From Aquabacter sp040049275 (GTDB taxonomy: Bacteria > Pseudomonadota > Alphaproteobacteria > Rhizobiales > Xanthobacteraceae), in NCBI RefSeq assembly GCF_040049275.1, contig NZ_JBDZDT010000005.1, forward strand, positions 124,001-188,000: a DNA stretch of 64,000 bases. The letters run 5' to 3'. Numbering within the stretch: position 1 is the stretch's first letter; each line of letters opens with the position of its first letter. A program made the position numbers and the translations under genes. Under the pieces are notes generated by a model, which saw only the letters and a list, made by a program, of their open reading frames with translations, had not been told where the DNA came from and did no database searches. This document shows, one piece after another, positions 15,177 to 24,440 of the stretch.

Positions 15177-16588
15177 GCGGCCTGATCCTTCAGGCGCGCG
15201 ATGCTTTCCTCGCGGCCGAGCACGGTGAGCACGTCGAAGATGGGCGGCGAGGTGGTGCGGCCGGTCAAGGCGGCGCGCAGTGGCTGGGCGACGGCGCCGA
15301 GCTTCACGCCGGCCTCCAGCGCATAGGCGCGCACCACCTCTTCCGTGGCATTGGCCGTCCATTCCGCCACTTCAAGCGGCGGCAGGAGCTTGGCAAGATG
15401 GCCGCGTGCCTCGTCCGTCAGCAGCGCCGCCGCCTTCTCCTCGATGGGAAGCGGGCGCTCGGCGAACAGGAATTCCGCATTGTCGATGAGTTCGATCAGC
15501 GTCTTCGCGCGCTCTTTCAGGCCCGGCATGGCGGCGAGGAGCTGGGCGCGGCGCTCCGGCGTGAAGCGGGCGAGGCGCGCCTTGGCATCGGGCAGATATG
15601 GGATGAGTGTCTCAACAGCCGCCAGCAACTCCTCGTCGCTGGAGGCGCGCATATACTGGCCGTTGAGGCTCTCCAACTTCTGGAAGTCGAACCGCGCGGC
15701 GGAGCGGCCCACCCGGTCGAGGTCGAAATAGCGAACCATCTCCTCGGTGGAGAACAGTTCCTGGTCGCCGTGGCTCCAGCCGAGGCGGACGAGATAATTG
15801 CGCAGCGCCGCCGGCAGATAGCCCATGTCGCGATAGGCATCGACGCCCAGCGCGCCGTGGCGCTTGGAGAGCTTGGCGCCATCCGGCCCGTGGATGAGCG
15901 GGATATGGGCCATGGCCGGCACCTCCCAATCCAGCGCGCGGTAGATCTGGGTCTGGCGCGCGGCATTGGTGAGATGGTCGTCTCCCCGAATGATGTTGGT
16001 GACGCCCATGTCGTGGTCGTCCACCACCACGGCCAGCATGTAGGTGGGCGTGCCGTCCGAACGCAGCAGGACGAGATCGTCCAGATCTTTGTTCGGGAAG
16101 GTCACGGTGCCCTGCACCATGTCCGCGATCACCGTCTCGCCTTCCTGCGGGGCGCGAAGGCGGATCACGGGCTTGCGGTCGGTGGGATAGTCCGACGGAT
16201 CTCGGTCGCGCCAGCGGCCGTCATAGCGCGGCGGGCGGCCCTCCTTGCGGGCCGTGTCGCGCATCTCCTCCAGCTCCTCGGGCGTCGCGTAGCAGGGATA
16301 GGCATTGCCCCGCGCCAGCATGTCCGCCACCGCCTGCTGGTGCCGCTCCACGCGGGCGAATTGGTAGACCACGTCGCCGTCCCAATCGATGCCAAGCCAG
16401 GTCAGGCCGTCAATGATGGCCTCGATGGCCTCCTTGGTGGAGCGCTGGCGGTCCGTGTCCTCGATGCGCAACAGCATCTTCCCGCCCTTGGCCTTGGCAT
16501 AGAGCCAATTGAACAGCGCGGTGCGGGCGCCGCCGATATGCAGGAAGCCGGTGGGGGACGGGGCAAAACGGGTGACGATCTCTGGCAT
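15173..16588 (-). CDS. gltX: glutamyl-tRNA synthetase
   Basis: Class I aminoacyl-tRNA synthetase of 471 residues, the normal size. ATG 16588 gives MPEIVTRFAPSPTGFLHIGG, with the HIGH-type motif. The KMSKS-type motif is KLSKRHGALGV around residue 240. Other landmarks are LLRIEDTDRQRSTKEA and VIRGDDHLTNAARQ. The open frame extends upstream to 16693, but the extension is not family-like. It may charge tRNA-Glu only, or also tRNA-Gln in organisms using GatCAB; the window does not decide. Divergent from comEC. Confidence 0.97.
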   Translation of the reverse strand: MPEIVTRFAPSPTGFLHIGGARTALFNWLYAKAKGGKMLLRIEDTDRQRSTKEAIEAIIDGLTWLGIDWDGDVVYQFARVERHQQAVADMLARGNAYPCYATPEELEEMRDTARKEGRPPRYDGRWRDRDPSDYPTDRKPVIRLRAPQEGETVIADMVQGTVTFPNKDLDDLVLLRSDGTPTYMLAVVVDDHDMGVTNIIRGDDHLTNAARQTQIYRALDWEVPAMAHIPLIHGPDGAKLSKRHGALGVDAYRDMGYLPAALRNYLVRLGWSHGDQELFSTEEMVRYFDLDRVGRSAARFDFQKLESLNGQYMRASSDEELLAAVETLIPYLPDAKARLARFTPERRAQLLAAMPGLKERAKTLIELIDNAEFLFAERPLPIEEKAAALLTDEARGHLAKLLPPLEVAEWTANATEEVVRAYALEAGVKLGAVAQPLRAALTGRTTSPPIFDVLTVLGREESIARLKDQAA

Positions 16589-16713
16589 CTGGGTCCGGTC
16601 GAGGCAGTCGGGGGAGGGGGGAGGTCGCCGCTTCTGCGGCTGTTGTGCGGCGGCCCATGGCGCGCGGGCGGCGCCCATGTAGCATAGGCGCACTGTTTAA
16701 GGAACTTCGAGCC

Positions 16714-18963
16714 GTGGACAGGGACGGGGAGGGGCCACGACGCATCAGAACCCGTGCGCTTGCCGGCGCTTGGGATGCCGGCGCGCGCCCTGCGCCCGGC
16801 CTGCCATGGGGCCGGTGGGACCGGCTGTGGCACGCGTTTCCGGCCCGGCTCGCGGCGGATGTGCGGGCGGAGGCGGAATCCGGCCGCCTCATCCTGTGGC
16901 TGCCGGTTCTGTTCGCCGCCGGCATCCTCGCTTATTTCGGCGCCGAGCAGGAGCCTTCGCTCATCGCCGGGCTGCTGCTGGCGGCAGTCCTCTCCGTGCT
17001 CGCTGTCCTCGCCCGCACCCGGCCGGTCTCATTCGCGGTTCTGGTGGGCACGGCGGCATTGGCGTGGGGTTTCACCGTGGCGACGCTCCAGACGGCGCGC
17101 ATCGCCCACCCCGTCATCCTGCCGCCAGCGGGCTCGGTGCGGCTGACTGGATACGTGGAGCAGGTGGAGCGCCGCGCCACGGCGGACCGCATCCTGCTGC
17201 GGGTCACGGCCGCCGAGGGACGGGGGCTCACCACCACGCCCGCGCTGGTACGCCTGTCCCTCGCCAAGGGAAGCGCGCCGCCGGCCGGCACCGGCATTAC
17301 CCAGCTCGCGCGCCTGCTGCCGCCCCTGGGGCCGGCGGAGCCCGGCGCGCACGATTTCGGCCGCGCCCCCTGGTTCCATGGCATCGGCGCGGTGGGCTAC
17401 GGGCTCGGCAAGCCGAAGCCGGTCGCCCTCGACACCGCCCCGCCTTTGAGCGTGCGCTTCGCCGCCTTCGTGGAACAGGTGCGCGCGGGCCTGTCGGAGC
17501 GCATCCGCCAATCACTCGGCGGGACGGCCGGCGACATCGCGGTGGCGCTCGTCACGGGCGACAGGGCCGGTATTTCGCCTGAAGTGGAAGAGAGCATGCG
17601 GCTCTCCGGCCTCACCCATGTGCTGTCCATTTCCGGCCTGCACATGGCGCTGGTGGCGGGAACCCTGTTCGCTTTGGTGCGCGGGCTCCTCGCTCTGTCG
17701 CCGGCTTTGGCGCTGGGCTTCCCGGTGAAGTCCACGGCCGCCGCCGTGGCGCTGGCGGGCAGCGCTTTCTATCTCGTGCTCTCGGGCAATGACGTGCCGG
17801 CGCAACGCTCCTTCCTCATGGCGGCGGTGGTGCTGCTGGGCGTGCTGGCGGGGCGGCCGGCGCTCAATCTGCGGACCGTGGCGGTGGCCGCCTTCCTGGT
17901 GCTCGCCATGGCGCCGGTCTCGGCGCTGGAGCCGGGCACGCAGATGTCGTTCGCGGCCACCCTGGCATTGGTCGCAGCCTATGAACGGCTGCGGCCGATG
18001 CAGGGGTGGAAGCCGCCGGACGGACTGGCCGCGCGCATCGGCTTTAAGCTCGCTCTGTTCTTCGGCGGCCTCGCTCTCACCTCTCTCGTGGCGGGCCTCG
18101 CCACGGCGCCGTTCGGGGCCCTGCATTTCCAGCGCCTCGCGCCCTTCGGCCTTCTCGCCAATCTGGCCGCCATGCCGGCGGTGTCGCTGCTGGTGATGCC
18201 GTTCGGCCTCCTCGGCGTGCTGCTTTTGCCATTCGGCTGGGATGGGCTCGCCTGGCCGGTCATGGGGGTGGGGATCGACATCATGGTGGGGATCTCCGAC
18301 CGGGTGGCGGCGCTGCCCGGCTCGGGCTTCCGAACGGATGTCGTCAGCGCTGCGTCCGCCGGGGCGGCCGCCCTTGCCTTGTGCTGTCTTTGCTTGCTGC
18401 GGGGCTGGCTGAGCGCTGTGGCCGTCATCCCGGCCGTGCTCGCGGTGCTGCTGGCCGGAGCACCGCCGCGCCCGGATGTGATCGTCGCGGGCGATGCGCG
18501 CTCGGTGGCGGTGCGCGATGCCGAGGGCCGGCTGTCGGTCGCGGGCGCCACATCAAACCGCATGGCGGTCTCCCAATGGCTGTCGCGGGACGGCGACACG
18601 CGCATGATCGATGATAAGACGCTCGTCTCAGCATTCCGCTGCGATCGACTCGGCTGCGTCGCGCCATTGTCCGGCGGCGGGCGGATCGCCCTATCCCGGC
18701 GGCCGGAAGGGCTGGAGGCGGACTGCCTGGAGGCGGACATGGTGGTGACCGCCCATCCGGCGCCGCTCAAATGCCCGGCGCGGGTCTTCTCACCTGCGAC
18801 GCTCTCCCGAACCGGCCCTGTGGCGCTGTTCAAGCAGGCAGAGGGTTGGCGCGAGGTGCCGGCGCGCTCGCCCAAGGTCCAGCGCCCCTGGATGCCCGCA
18901 TGGCCCGCACCCGTGCCGACCGAAGGAAGCGAGGACGAGGCCGCGAAGGACGCGGCGCAATAG
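16714..18963 (+). CDS. comEC: ComEC/Rec2 family membrane protein
   Basis: Polytopic membrane protein of about 749 residues. An N-terminal DUF4131-type region (LWLPVLFAAGILAYFGAE) is followed by the Competence domain with the hallmark LSGLTHVLSISGLHMALVAG near residue 310 and NDVPAQRSFLMAAVV near residue 370. In competent bacteria ComEC is the inner-membrane DNA uptake channel. The C-terminal part lacks the HxHxDH motif of the metallo-beta-lactamase domain found in Bacillus ComEC, as usual in this lineage. GTG 16714 with AAGGA upstream is preferred over a start at 16645. No other competence genes are present. Confidence 0.9.
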   Translation: MDRDGEGPRRIRTRALAGAWDAGARPAPGLPWGRWDRLWHAFPARLAADVRAEAESGRLILWLPVLFAAGILAYFGAEQEPSLIAGLLLAAVLSVLAVLARTRPVSFAVLVGTAALAWGFTVATLQTARIAHPVILPPAGSVRLTGYVEQVERRATADRILLRVTAAEGRGLTTTPALVRLSLAKGSAPPAGTGITQLARLLPPLGPAEPGAHDFGRAPWFHGIGAVGYGLGKPKPVALDTAPPLSVRFAAFVEQVRAGLSERIRQSLGGTAGDIAVALVTGDRAGISPEVEESMRLSGLTHVLSISGLHMALVAGTLFALVRGLLALSPALALGFPVKSTAAAVALAGSAFYLVLSGNDVPAQRSFLMAAVVLLGVLAGRPALNLRTVAVAAFLVLAMAPVSALEPGTQMSFAATLALVAAYERLRPMQGWKPPDGLAARIGFKLALFFGGLALTSLVAGLATAPFGALHFQRLAPFGLLANLAAMPAVSLLVMPFGLLGVLLLPFGWDGLAWPVMGVGIDIMVGISDRVAALPGSGFRTDVVSAASAGAAALALCCLCLLRGWLSAVAVIPAVLAVLLAGAPPRPDVIVAGDARSVAVRDAEGRLSVAGATSNRMAVSQWLSRDGDTRMIDDKTLVSAFRCDRLGCVAPLSGGGRIALSRRPEGLEADCLEADMVVTAHPAPLKCPARVFSPATLSRTGPVALFKQAEGWREVPARSPKVQRPWMPAWPAPVPTEGSEDEAAKDAAQ

Positions 18964-18997
18964 CGCCGACCGGCTTCAGGAAAGTGGAAGAGACCGC

Positions 18998-19762
18998 CTA
19001 GGCGTCCTTCCGCTCCGTCCCGTTCTTTAGATAGGGCGGTCGGGGAATGGAGGAATGGGCGGCCCGCAGCGCCGCCGACCAGCGCTCGCGCAGATCGTGG
19101 AAATAGGGCTCGCCCGGCTCGATGCGGTATTTCAGCTCCGCCTCCAGCACGTCGGGGCACAGCACCATGACGTCGATGGGCAGGCCGACGCCCAGGTTCG
19201 AGCGCATGGTGGAATCCATGGAGATGAGGCTGGATTTCAGCGCGTCGGCGATGTCCATGTCGTAATTCACGGCGCGGTCCAGCACCGGCTTGCCGTATTT
19301 GTGCTCGCCGATCTGGAGGAACGGCGTATCCGTCGTGCATTCGATGAAGTTGCCGGCGGAATAGACCATGAAGAGCCGAAGCGGCCCGCCGGCGATCTGG
19401 CCGCCCAGCAGGAACGACACGTCGAAGCTCACATTGCTCTGCTCAAGGGCATTGCCGTCGAAGCTATGCACCTGACGGATGGCGCGTCCCACAAGCTGGG
19501 CGGCCTGGAACATGGTGCGGCTGTCGCGCAATTGCTGGCGCTCGCCCGCCTCGTGGTCCTCGACGCCCTCGTGCAGCATGCTGATGACCGATTGGGAGAC
19601 CGAAAGGTTTCCCGCCGAGGCAAGGGCCATGACATAATGGCCGGGCTCCTCGAAGACGTGGAGCTTGCGGAACGTGGAGATGTTGTCGAGACCCGCATTT
19701 GTGCGCGTGTCGGCGATCATCACCAGGCCGTTACGGACCAAGACCCCACAACAATACGTCAT
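18998..19762 (-). CDS. Anbu-type proteasome-like peptidase
   Basis: Ntn-hydrolase of about 254 residues related to the proteasome beta subunit and HslV. The N-terminus TYCCGVLVRNGLVMIADTRT carries the expected nucleophile threonine and the Asp of the active site. Other family stretches are FRKLHVFEEPGHYVMALAS and DMDIADALKSSLISMDSTM. Two in-frame ATGs lie six bases apart; the one at 19762 has GAGGG six bases upstream and leaves Thr as residue 2, as in Anbu, so it is chosen over 19768. Anbu forms a helical-ring peptidase of unknown substrate. Its usual partners (alpha-E, ATP-grasp-like and transglutaminase genes) are not adjacent. Confidence 0.88.
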   Translation of the reverse strand: MTYCCGVLVRNGLVMIADTRTNAGLDNISTFRKLHVFEEPGHYVMALASAGNLSVSQSVISMLHEGVEDHEAGERQQLRDSRTMFQAAQLVGRAIRQVHSFDGNALEQSNVSFDVSFLLGGQIAGGPLRLFMVYSAGNFIECTTDTPFLQIGEHKYGKPVLDRAVNYDMDIADALKSSLISMDSTMRSNLGVGLPIDVMVLCPDVLEAELKYRIEPGEPYFHDLRERWSAALRAAHSSIPRPPYLKNGTERKDA

Positions 19763-19873
19763 CGCCATCCCTCGCCGTCGCGCGAGTTATAGCGATCCCG
19801 TGTGTCAGCCTGCAATCAGGCGCATATGCGCGGGGGGAATATCTTTTTCGCCGCGGGGGGAGAAGACGCGCGT

Positions 19874-21052
19874 CTAGTCCTGTTCCTCAGGGGCATCGCC
19901 CCGGCGGAAAGGCCCGAGATCGGCAAGCTCCTCGCCGGCCTCCCGTACATGGTCGCGCTCCCGCTCCAGATAGTGCGCGACGGCGCGCCGCAGACTGGCA
20001 TCGGCAATCCAATGCGCGGAATAGGTGAATTTCGGCAGGTAGCCGCGCGCCAGCTTGTGCTCGCCCTGCGCCCCCGCCTCCACCACGGCGAGCTTGTGGG
20101 CGATGGCATAGTCGATGGCCTGGTGGTAGCAGACCTCGAAATGCAGGAAAGGGTGGTGCTCCACGGCGCCCCAATAGCGGCCATAGAGGGTGTCGGCGCC
20201 GATCAGGTTGAGCGCGCCGGCGATATAGCGGCCCTGGCGCTTCGCCATGATGAGCAGAACCTTGTCCGCCATGCGCTCGCCCAGCAGCGTGAAGAACTTC
20301 CGGTTGAGATAGGGCTGGCCCCATTTGCGCGAGCCGGTGTCCATGTAGAAGGCGAAGAAGGCGTCCCACGCCTTCTCCGTGATATCAGCGCCGGTGAGGT
20401 GCTCGATCTCGATGCCCGGGCTCAGCGCCTCGCGCCGCTCGCGCCGTATCACCTTGCGCTTGCGCGATGACAGGGCCTCCAGGAATTCGTCGAAGGTGGC
20501 GTAGCCCGCATTGGTCCAGTGGAATTGCTGGTCCATGCGCTGGAGGAAGCCCAACTCGCGCAGCCGGCACCATTCGTCCTCGGTCGCAAACGTGACGTGC
20601 ACGGAGGAGGCGTCGCGCTGGCGGGCAAGCTGCACCAGCCCGGCCGAGAGCAATTCCTGGTGGCTTTCCGCCTCAAGGCCGGGCCGCACCAGCAGCCGCC
20701 GGCCTGTGACGGGCGTGAAGGGCACGCTCACCTGGAGCTTGGGATAATAGCTTCCGCCAGCCCGCTCATAGGCGTCCGCCCAGCCATGGTCAAAGACATA
20801 TTCGCCGCGCGAATGGCCCTTGAGATAGGCTGGAACCACGCCCGTGGGCAGGCCGTCCGCGCCGTCCAGAACAAGGTGCTGCGGCATCCAGCCGGTGCGG
20901 GCGCTCACGCAGCCGGCCTCTTCCAGCGCCCGAAGGAAGGCGTGGGACACGAAGGGTTCCGGAGCGGAAGCGCCGCCAGCGGCGCACGCATCCCACTGAC
21001 TGGCCGGAATGTCGGCGAGGCGGGTGAGGATGCGGATGTGCGCCTCGGTCAT
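19874..21052 (-). CDS. FemAB-like N-acyltransferase (peptidogalycan family, PF04339)
   Basis: GNAT-fold protein of 392 residues. The N-terminus ITRLADIPASQWDAC, WHGAD-type segment VFDHGWADAYERAGGSYYPK, VPFTPVTGRRLL, and the C-terminal LARGYLPKFTYSAHWI match COG3146/PF04339, a branch related to FemAB peptidoglycan aminoacyltransferases. The catalytic role is not established. It lies 105 bp upstream of the Anbu gene on the same strand and may be co-transcribed with it. Confidence 0.87.
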   Translation of the reverse strand: MTEAHIRILTRLADIPASQWDACAAGGASAPEPFVSHAFLRALEEAGCVSARTGWMPQHLVLDGADGLPTGVVPAYLKGHSRGEYVFDHGWADAYERAGGSYYPKLQVSVPFTPVTGRRLLVRPGLEAESHQELLSAGLVQLARQRDASSVHVTFATEDEWCRLRELGFLQRMDQQFHWTNAGYATFDEFLEALSSRKRKVIRRERREALSPGIEIEHLTGADITEKAWDAFFAFYMDTGSRKWGQPYLNRKFFTLLGERMADKVLLIMAKRQGRYIAGALNLIGADTLYGRYWGAVEHHPFLHFEVCYHQAIDYAIAHKLAVVEAGAQGEHKLARGYLPKFTYSAHWIADASLRRAVAHYLERERDHVREAGEELADLGPFRRGDAPEEQD

Positions 21053-21110
21053 GCGTCTCGCAAATGTAGCCGCTCCGGTGCTGCTGAAAGGGCGGTGGAA
21101 GGTCGCAGGG

Positions 21111-22136
21111 TCAGAGCTTCGGCTGGGGCTTCAGGATCAGGATGTTGATGTCGCGCAGCGGCTCGAAATCCTTGGCGCGCATCTGGAAAGTGGTGGGGCC
21201 GATCTTCTTCACGCCGGTGCCGCAGAAGCTCACGAGGTTTTCGGGGGCGCCCTTGTCGATGGTGAGGGTGAAATCGGCGATGGGGCCGAGCCAGTTGGAG
21301 CCGGTCTTCAGGATATAGGCGAGGCGGGCCTCCGAAAAGGGCGCAATGTCAGTGCCCTTGGGGCGCGGCGCCTTGGCGACAGCCGTCTTGAATGCGGCGT
21401 CGATGCAGAAGGTCTCATCCATGGCGCGCTGCTCGCGGACGATGAATTCGTCCTTCGATGCCATGCCGAGCAAGGTACCAACGGACGAGCCGACGCTCGG
21501 GCGGTAGCGGTGCTCCACGATCAGGTCGCGGCCGGCCGGGAAGGTCTGAGTCCAGAAATAGGTGGTCTTGAGGGTCCAGTTCAGGGGCGCGAGGTGGCGC
21601 TCCCAGCCCTTGCCGGCGTCATACTCATCGATGCGGACGAGCCCAAGCTCCAAAAGCTCGCGCTTCTTCTCCTCGGGCAGGCCGTCCAGCGCCGCCACGG
21701 TGGCGGAACTGATGGGCATGAGCGGCACCTTCAGGTCCTGAAGCAGCTTGGTGCGGTCGAGGCCGAGGGCGATGACGCGCCGCTCCACGCCTGTCTCAAC
21801 GGGCTTTCCGTCCACGCTGGTGCGGAAATCGAGGAAATTGTCGGAATCCGGATTGGGGATCGACGTGTCCCCCTCGTAGTAAGCGACATCCGGCAAGGGA
21901 AAGGCGACCAGCGAACGGACATCCTTGCCGGAGCCGTTGCGGAAGACATAGCGCACCCGCACCTCCTTTTCGGAGATGGACAGGTCTTCCGAGGCCATGG
22001 CCACATCATCGTTCTGCACGAAGATGAGGCCGCCCGCGCCGAGCATCGCCGTGGTGTCGTTGGCCTGGGCTCCTGCGCAGAGGCACGACAGAGCGAGGGT
22101 GAGCGCGGCCCCCAGAGGAAATGTCCTACGGTCCAT
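21111..22136 (-). CDS. DUF4424 family exported protein
   Basis: A 341-residue secreted protein with signal peptide (FPLGAALTLALSCLCAGAQA) and a mature start NDTTAMLGAGGLIFVQNDDV that is diagnostic of DUF4424. The middle includes FPLPDVAYYEGDTSIPNP, and the C-terminal part resembles an immunoglobulin-like sheet (LTIDKGAPENLVSFCGTG). Function unknown; likely periplasmic. It is separated from the FemAB-like gene by 58 bp and from GDPD by 86 bp, all on the minus strand. Confidence 0.85.
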   Translation of the reverse strand: MDRRTFPLGAALTLALSCLCAGAQANDTTAMLGAGGLIFVQNDDVAMASEDLSISEKEVRVRYVFRNGSGKDVRSLVAFPLPDVAYYEGDTSIPNPDSDNFLDFRTSVDGKPVETGVERRVIALGLDRTKLLQDLKVPLMPISSATVAALDGLPEEKKRELLELGLVRIDEYDAGKGWERHLAPLNWTLKTTYFWTQTFPAGRDLIVEHRYRPSVGSSVGTLLGMASKDEFIVREQRAMDETFCIDAAFKTAVAKAPRPKGTDIAPFSEARLAYILKTGSNWLGPIADFTLTIDKGAPENLVSFCGTGVKKIGPTTFQMRAKDFEPLRDINILILKPQPKL

Positions 22137-22222
22137 GTCGGTCTCCAGCGTCGGTGGCGATCAGCTAGGTGCGGGATCGTTGCAGAAGTAAGACAGGGCC
22201 GGGTTTTCTGCCCACGGAAAGC

Positions 22223-22966
22223 TCAGGGACAGAAGCCCTCGAAGATCATCTGGTCCGCATAGGCGGAGGCAAGGGTGCGGTCCTCATGGGTGCGCACCGT
22301 CCAGGCCAGAACAGGCAAGCCCAGAGCGCGCGCGACGCGCGGCTGCGTGCTGACGAGGTCTGCCGCCCGATAGGCAAGGAACTGGAAGCGCGTGCGCGGC
22401 CAATGGAGCAGATGGGAGAGGACGCAGCGCGTGTGCGGCGGAAGGAGCGCCCATTCCCCGTCCTCGTAATGCCGCTCCGCCACGATGCCGCGCACGATGC
22501 GGGAATTCGCGCAGCGCACGGCCACCAGCATTTCCGGGTCGAAGGACATGAGGGCGGCCGGGCCACGATAGGCCGAGATCAGCTCGACGCAGCGCCTGGC
22601 GAGACGGGTGTCTCCGTCGAAGGCGCTTTTCAGCTCGATGAGAAGTGGCGCGCGGCCGTTCACCAGCGCAAGCACCTCCGGCAATGTCATCATGCGGTCG
22701 GCGGTGGCGCGGAAGGCCACCTCCTTCAGCGCATTCGCCGCACGCGCCCGCAGCGGGCCGCTGCCGGTGGTCAGGCGATCCAGGGTGAAGTCATGGAACA
22801 CCATGGCCTCGCCGTCGCCGCTGAGCTGAACGTCGATCTCGATGCCATATCCGCCCTCGATGGCGGCCATGATGGCGGTCGGTGTGTTCTCCACGACGCC
22901 GCGCGTGGCGTCGTGGAGGCCGCGATGGGCCACCGGCAGGCGCGTGAGAAAATCGAGGTCACGCAT
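22223..22966 (-). CDS. glycerophosphodiester phosphodiesterase
   Basis: GDPD-family TIM-barrel enzyme of 247 residues that hydrolyses glycerophosphodiesters to glycerol 3-phosphate and an alcohol. Active-site motifs are VAHRGLHD (His-Arg), GIEIDVQLSGDGEAMVFHD (Glu-Asp metal ligands, His acid/base) and LLIELKS. No signal peptide, so it is cytoplasmic and would act on phospholipid breakdown products. It lies 22 bp downstream of ridA and probably shares its transcript. Confidence 0.93.
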   Translation of the reverse strand: MRDLDFLTRLPVAHRGLHDATRGVVENTPTAIMAAIEGGYGIEIDVQLSGDGEAMVFHDFTLDRLTTGSGPLRARAANALKEVAFRATADRMMTLPEVLALVNGRAPLLIELKSAFDGDTRLARRCVELISAYRGPAALMSFDPEMLVAVRCANSRIVRGIVAERHYEDGEWALLPPHTRCVLSHLLHWPRTRFQFLAYRAADLVSTQPRVARALGLPVLAWTVRTHEDRTLASAYADQMIFEGFCP

Positions 22967-22988
22967 GCGGGGAGCCCAAATCGGGGTC

Positions 22989-23447
22989 TCAGGCGATCTC
23001 GACGATCGCCTCGACTTCCACCGCCGCGCCGAACGGCAGGGAGGCGATGCCGACCGCAGAGCGGGCGTGGCGGCCCTTGTCGCCGAACACTTCGACCAGC
23101 AGGTCGGAACAGCCGTTCATGACGGCCGGCTGGTCGGTGAATTCGAGCGTGGAGTTCACGAAGCCCACCAGCTTCACGATCCGCACCACCTTGTCGAGGT
23201 CGCCGGCCGCGGCCTTCACCTGCGCAATGATATTGATGGCGCACAGCTTGGCTGCTTCGCGGCCTTCCTCGATGCTCATGCCGCCGCCGAGCTTGCCGAT
23301 GGCCACCTTGCCGGACCCGTCCACCGACACCTGGCCGGAGACGAACAGCAGGTTGCCGGTTTTCACCACCGGAACATAGTTCGCCACCGGGGGCTTGGGA
23401 GCGGGAAGGGTGACTCCGAGTTCGGCAAGCTTCTGATCGATGGACAT
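22989..23447 (-). CDS. RidA family protein (YjgF/UK114-like)
   Basis: A 152-residue protein starting at ATG 23447 (MSIDQKLAELGVTLP), with GGAGAC nearby upstream. The sequence matches the COG0251 branch with LLFVSGQVSVDGSGK, REAAKLCAINIIAQVKAA and the conserved ARSAVGIASLPFGAAVEVEA that carries the arginine used to hydrolyse 2-aminoacrylate. Family members release ammonia from reactive enamine/imine by-products of PLP enzymes. It lies upstream of GDPD, with which it is probably co-transcribed, and is divergent from eipB. Confidence 0.9.
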   Translation of the reverse strand: MSIDQKLAELGVTLPAPKPPVANYVPVVKTGNLLFVSGQVSVDGSGKVAIGKLGGGMSIEEGREAAKLCAINIIAQVKAAAGDLDKVVRIVKLVGFVNSTLEFTDQPAVMNGCSDLLVEVFGDKGRHARSAVGIASLPFGAAVEVEAIVEIA

Positions 23448-23604
23448 GCACGTCTCCTGGCACGTGTTAAGCATAAAGATCGGCAATGGGGCTTCGCTGC
23501 CATCGAATTGGCGTGAAATTCCGCGCACCTCTCTTCGCCGATGCCTCGCCGGTGTGCAAGCACTGGTAGAGGCATCGGGAGGGATTTTGGAAAGGAGAAC
23601 GGGT

Positions 23605-24432
23605 ATGACGGCGTCCTTGCGGCCTGCGGCTCTCGCAATGGCCCTGGCTCTGGCGGCAGCGATGGCCCCTTATGCGGCCTCGGCGAGTGGCCTGCTGGCC
23701 CATCGCGCAAGCTATGCCCTGTCGCTCGACGCCTCCAAGCCCTCCCAGAAGCTGGACGGCGCTGACGGCCGGATCGATTACGAGATCAAGGGCAATGCCT
23801 GCGAGGGCTATACGGTGAACCTTCACCAGGCCAACAATCTCGACACGGGGGAGGGCCCCTCGACCCGCAGCGACATGCTCTCCTCCTCGTGGGAGGATGG
23901 AAATGGCGATGCCTACCGCTTCAAGACCGTCAACCGCACCGACGGCCAGGTGAAGAGCGACGTCGATGCCATTGCGACCCGCACCGATCAGGGCGTCAAC
24001 GTCCAGATCACCAAGCCGCGCCATGAATCCGTCGAGCTGAAGGGCAAGATCCTGATGCCGACGCAGCATGTGCTGAAGGTGCTGGCGGCGGCCGCCAACG
24101 GCGACAGCGTGTTCGAGGCCACGGTGTTCGACGGCTCGGATGATGGCGACAAGGTCTACGAGACGCTCGCCGTGATCGGCCGCCCCATGAAGGATGCGAA
24201 GAACCTGCCGGACGCCGCTAAGGCAGCGCTTGCGGGGCAGACCTATTATCCCGTTACCGTCAGCTATTACGAGGTCGGCGAGACGGGGCAGACCCCGGCC
24301 TATGTCATGAGCTTCACGCTCTATGAGAACGGCGTCATCGGCGATCTGAAGATCGACTATAACGACTTCGTCCTGCGCGGCAGCCTCGACGCGTTCGAGG
24401 TGTTGAAGGCGGGCGGCGCCTGCCAGAAGTGA
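23605..24432 (+). CDS. eipB: EipB family periplasmic envelope-integrity protein (DUF1849)
   Basis: The 275-residue exported protein starts at ATG 23605, preceded by AAAGGAG. Its signal peptide (LAMALALAAAMAPYAASAS) is followed by LLAHRASYALSLD, a family hallmark, and the beta-sheet-rich DUF1849 region (DYEIKGNACEGYTVNLHQ; KILMPTQHVLKVLAAA). In Brucella, EipB is a periplasmic protein shaped as a beta-spiral that supports envelope integrity and is linked to TPR protein TtpA. Two cysteines (in NACEGY and GGACQK) may form the conserved disulfide. The stop overlaps the acylphosphatase region. Confidence 0.9.
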   Translation: MTASLRPAALAMALALAAAMAPYAASASGLLAHRASYALSLDASKPSQKLDGADGRIDYEIKGNACEGYTVNLHQANNLDTGEGPSTRSDMLSSSWEDGNGDAYRFKTVNRTDGQVKSDVDAIATRTDQGVNVQITKPRHESVELKGKILMPTQHVLKVLAAAANGDSVFEATVFDGSDDGDKVYETLAVIGRPMKDAKNLPDAAKAALAGQTYYPVTVSYYEVGETGQTPAYVMSFTLYENGVIGDLKIDYNDFVLRGSLDAFEVLKAGGACQK

Positions 24433-24440
24433 CATCGGCC

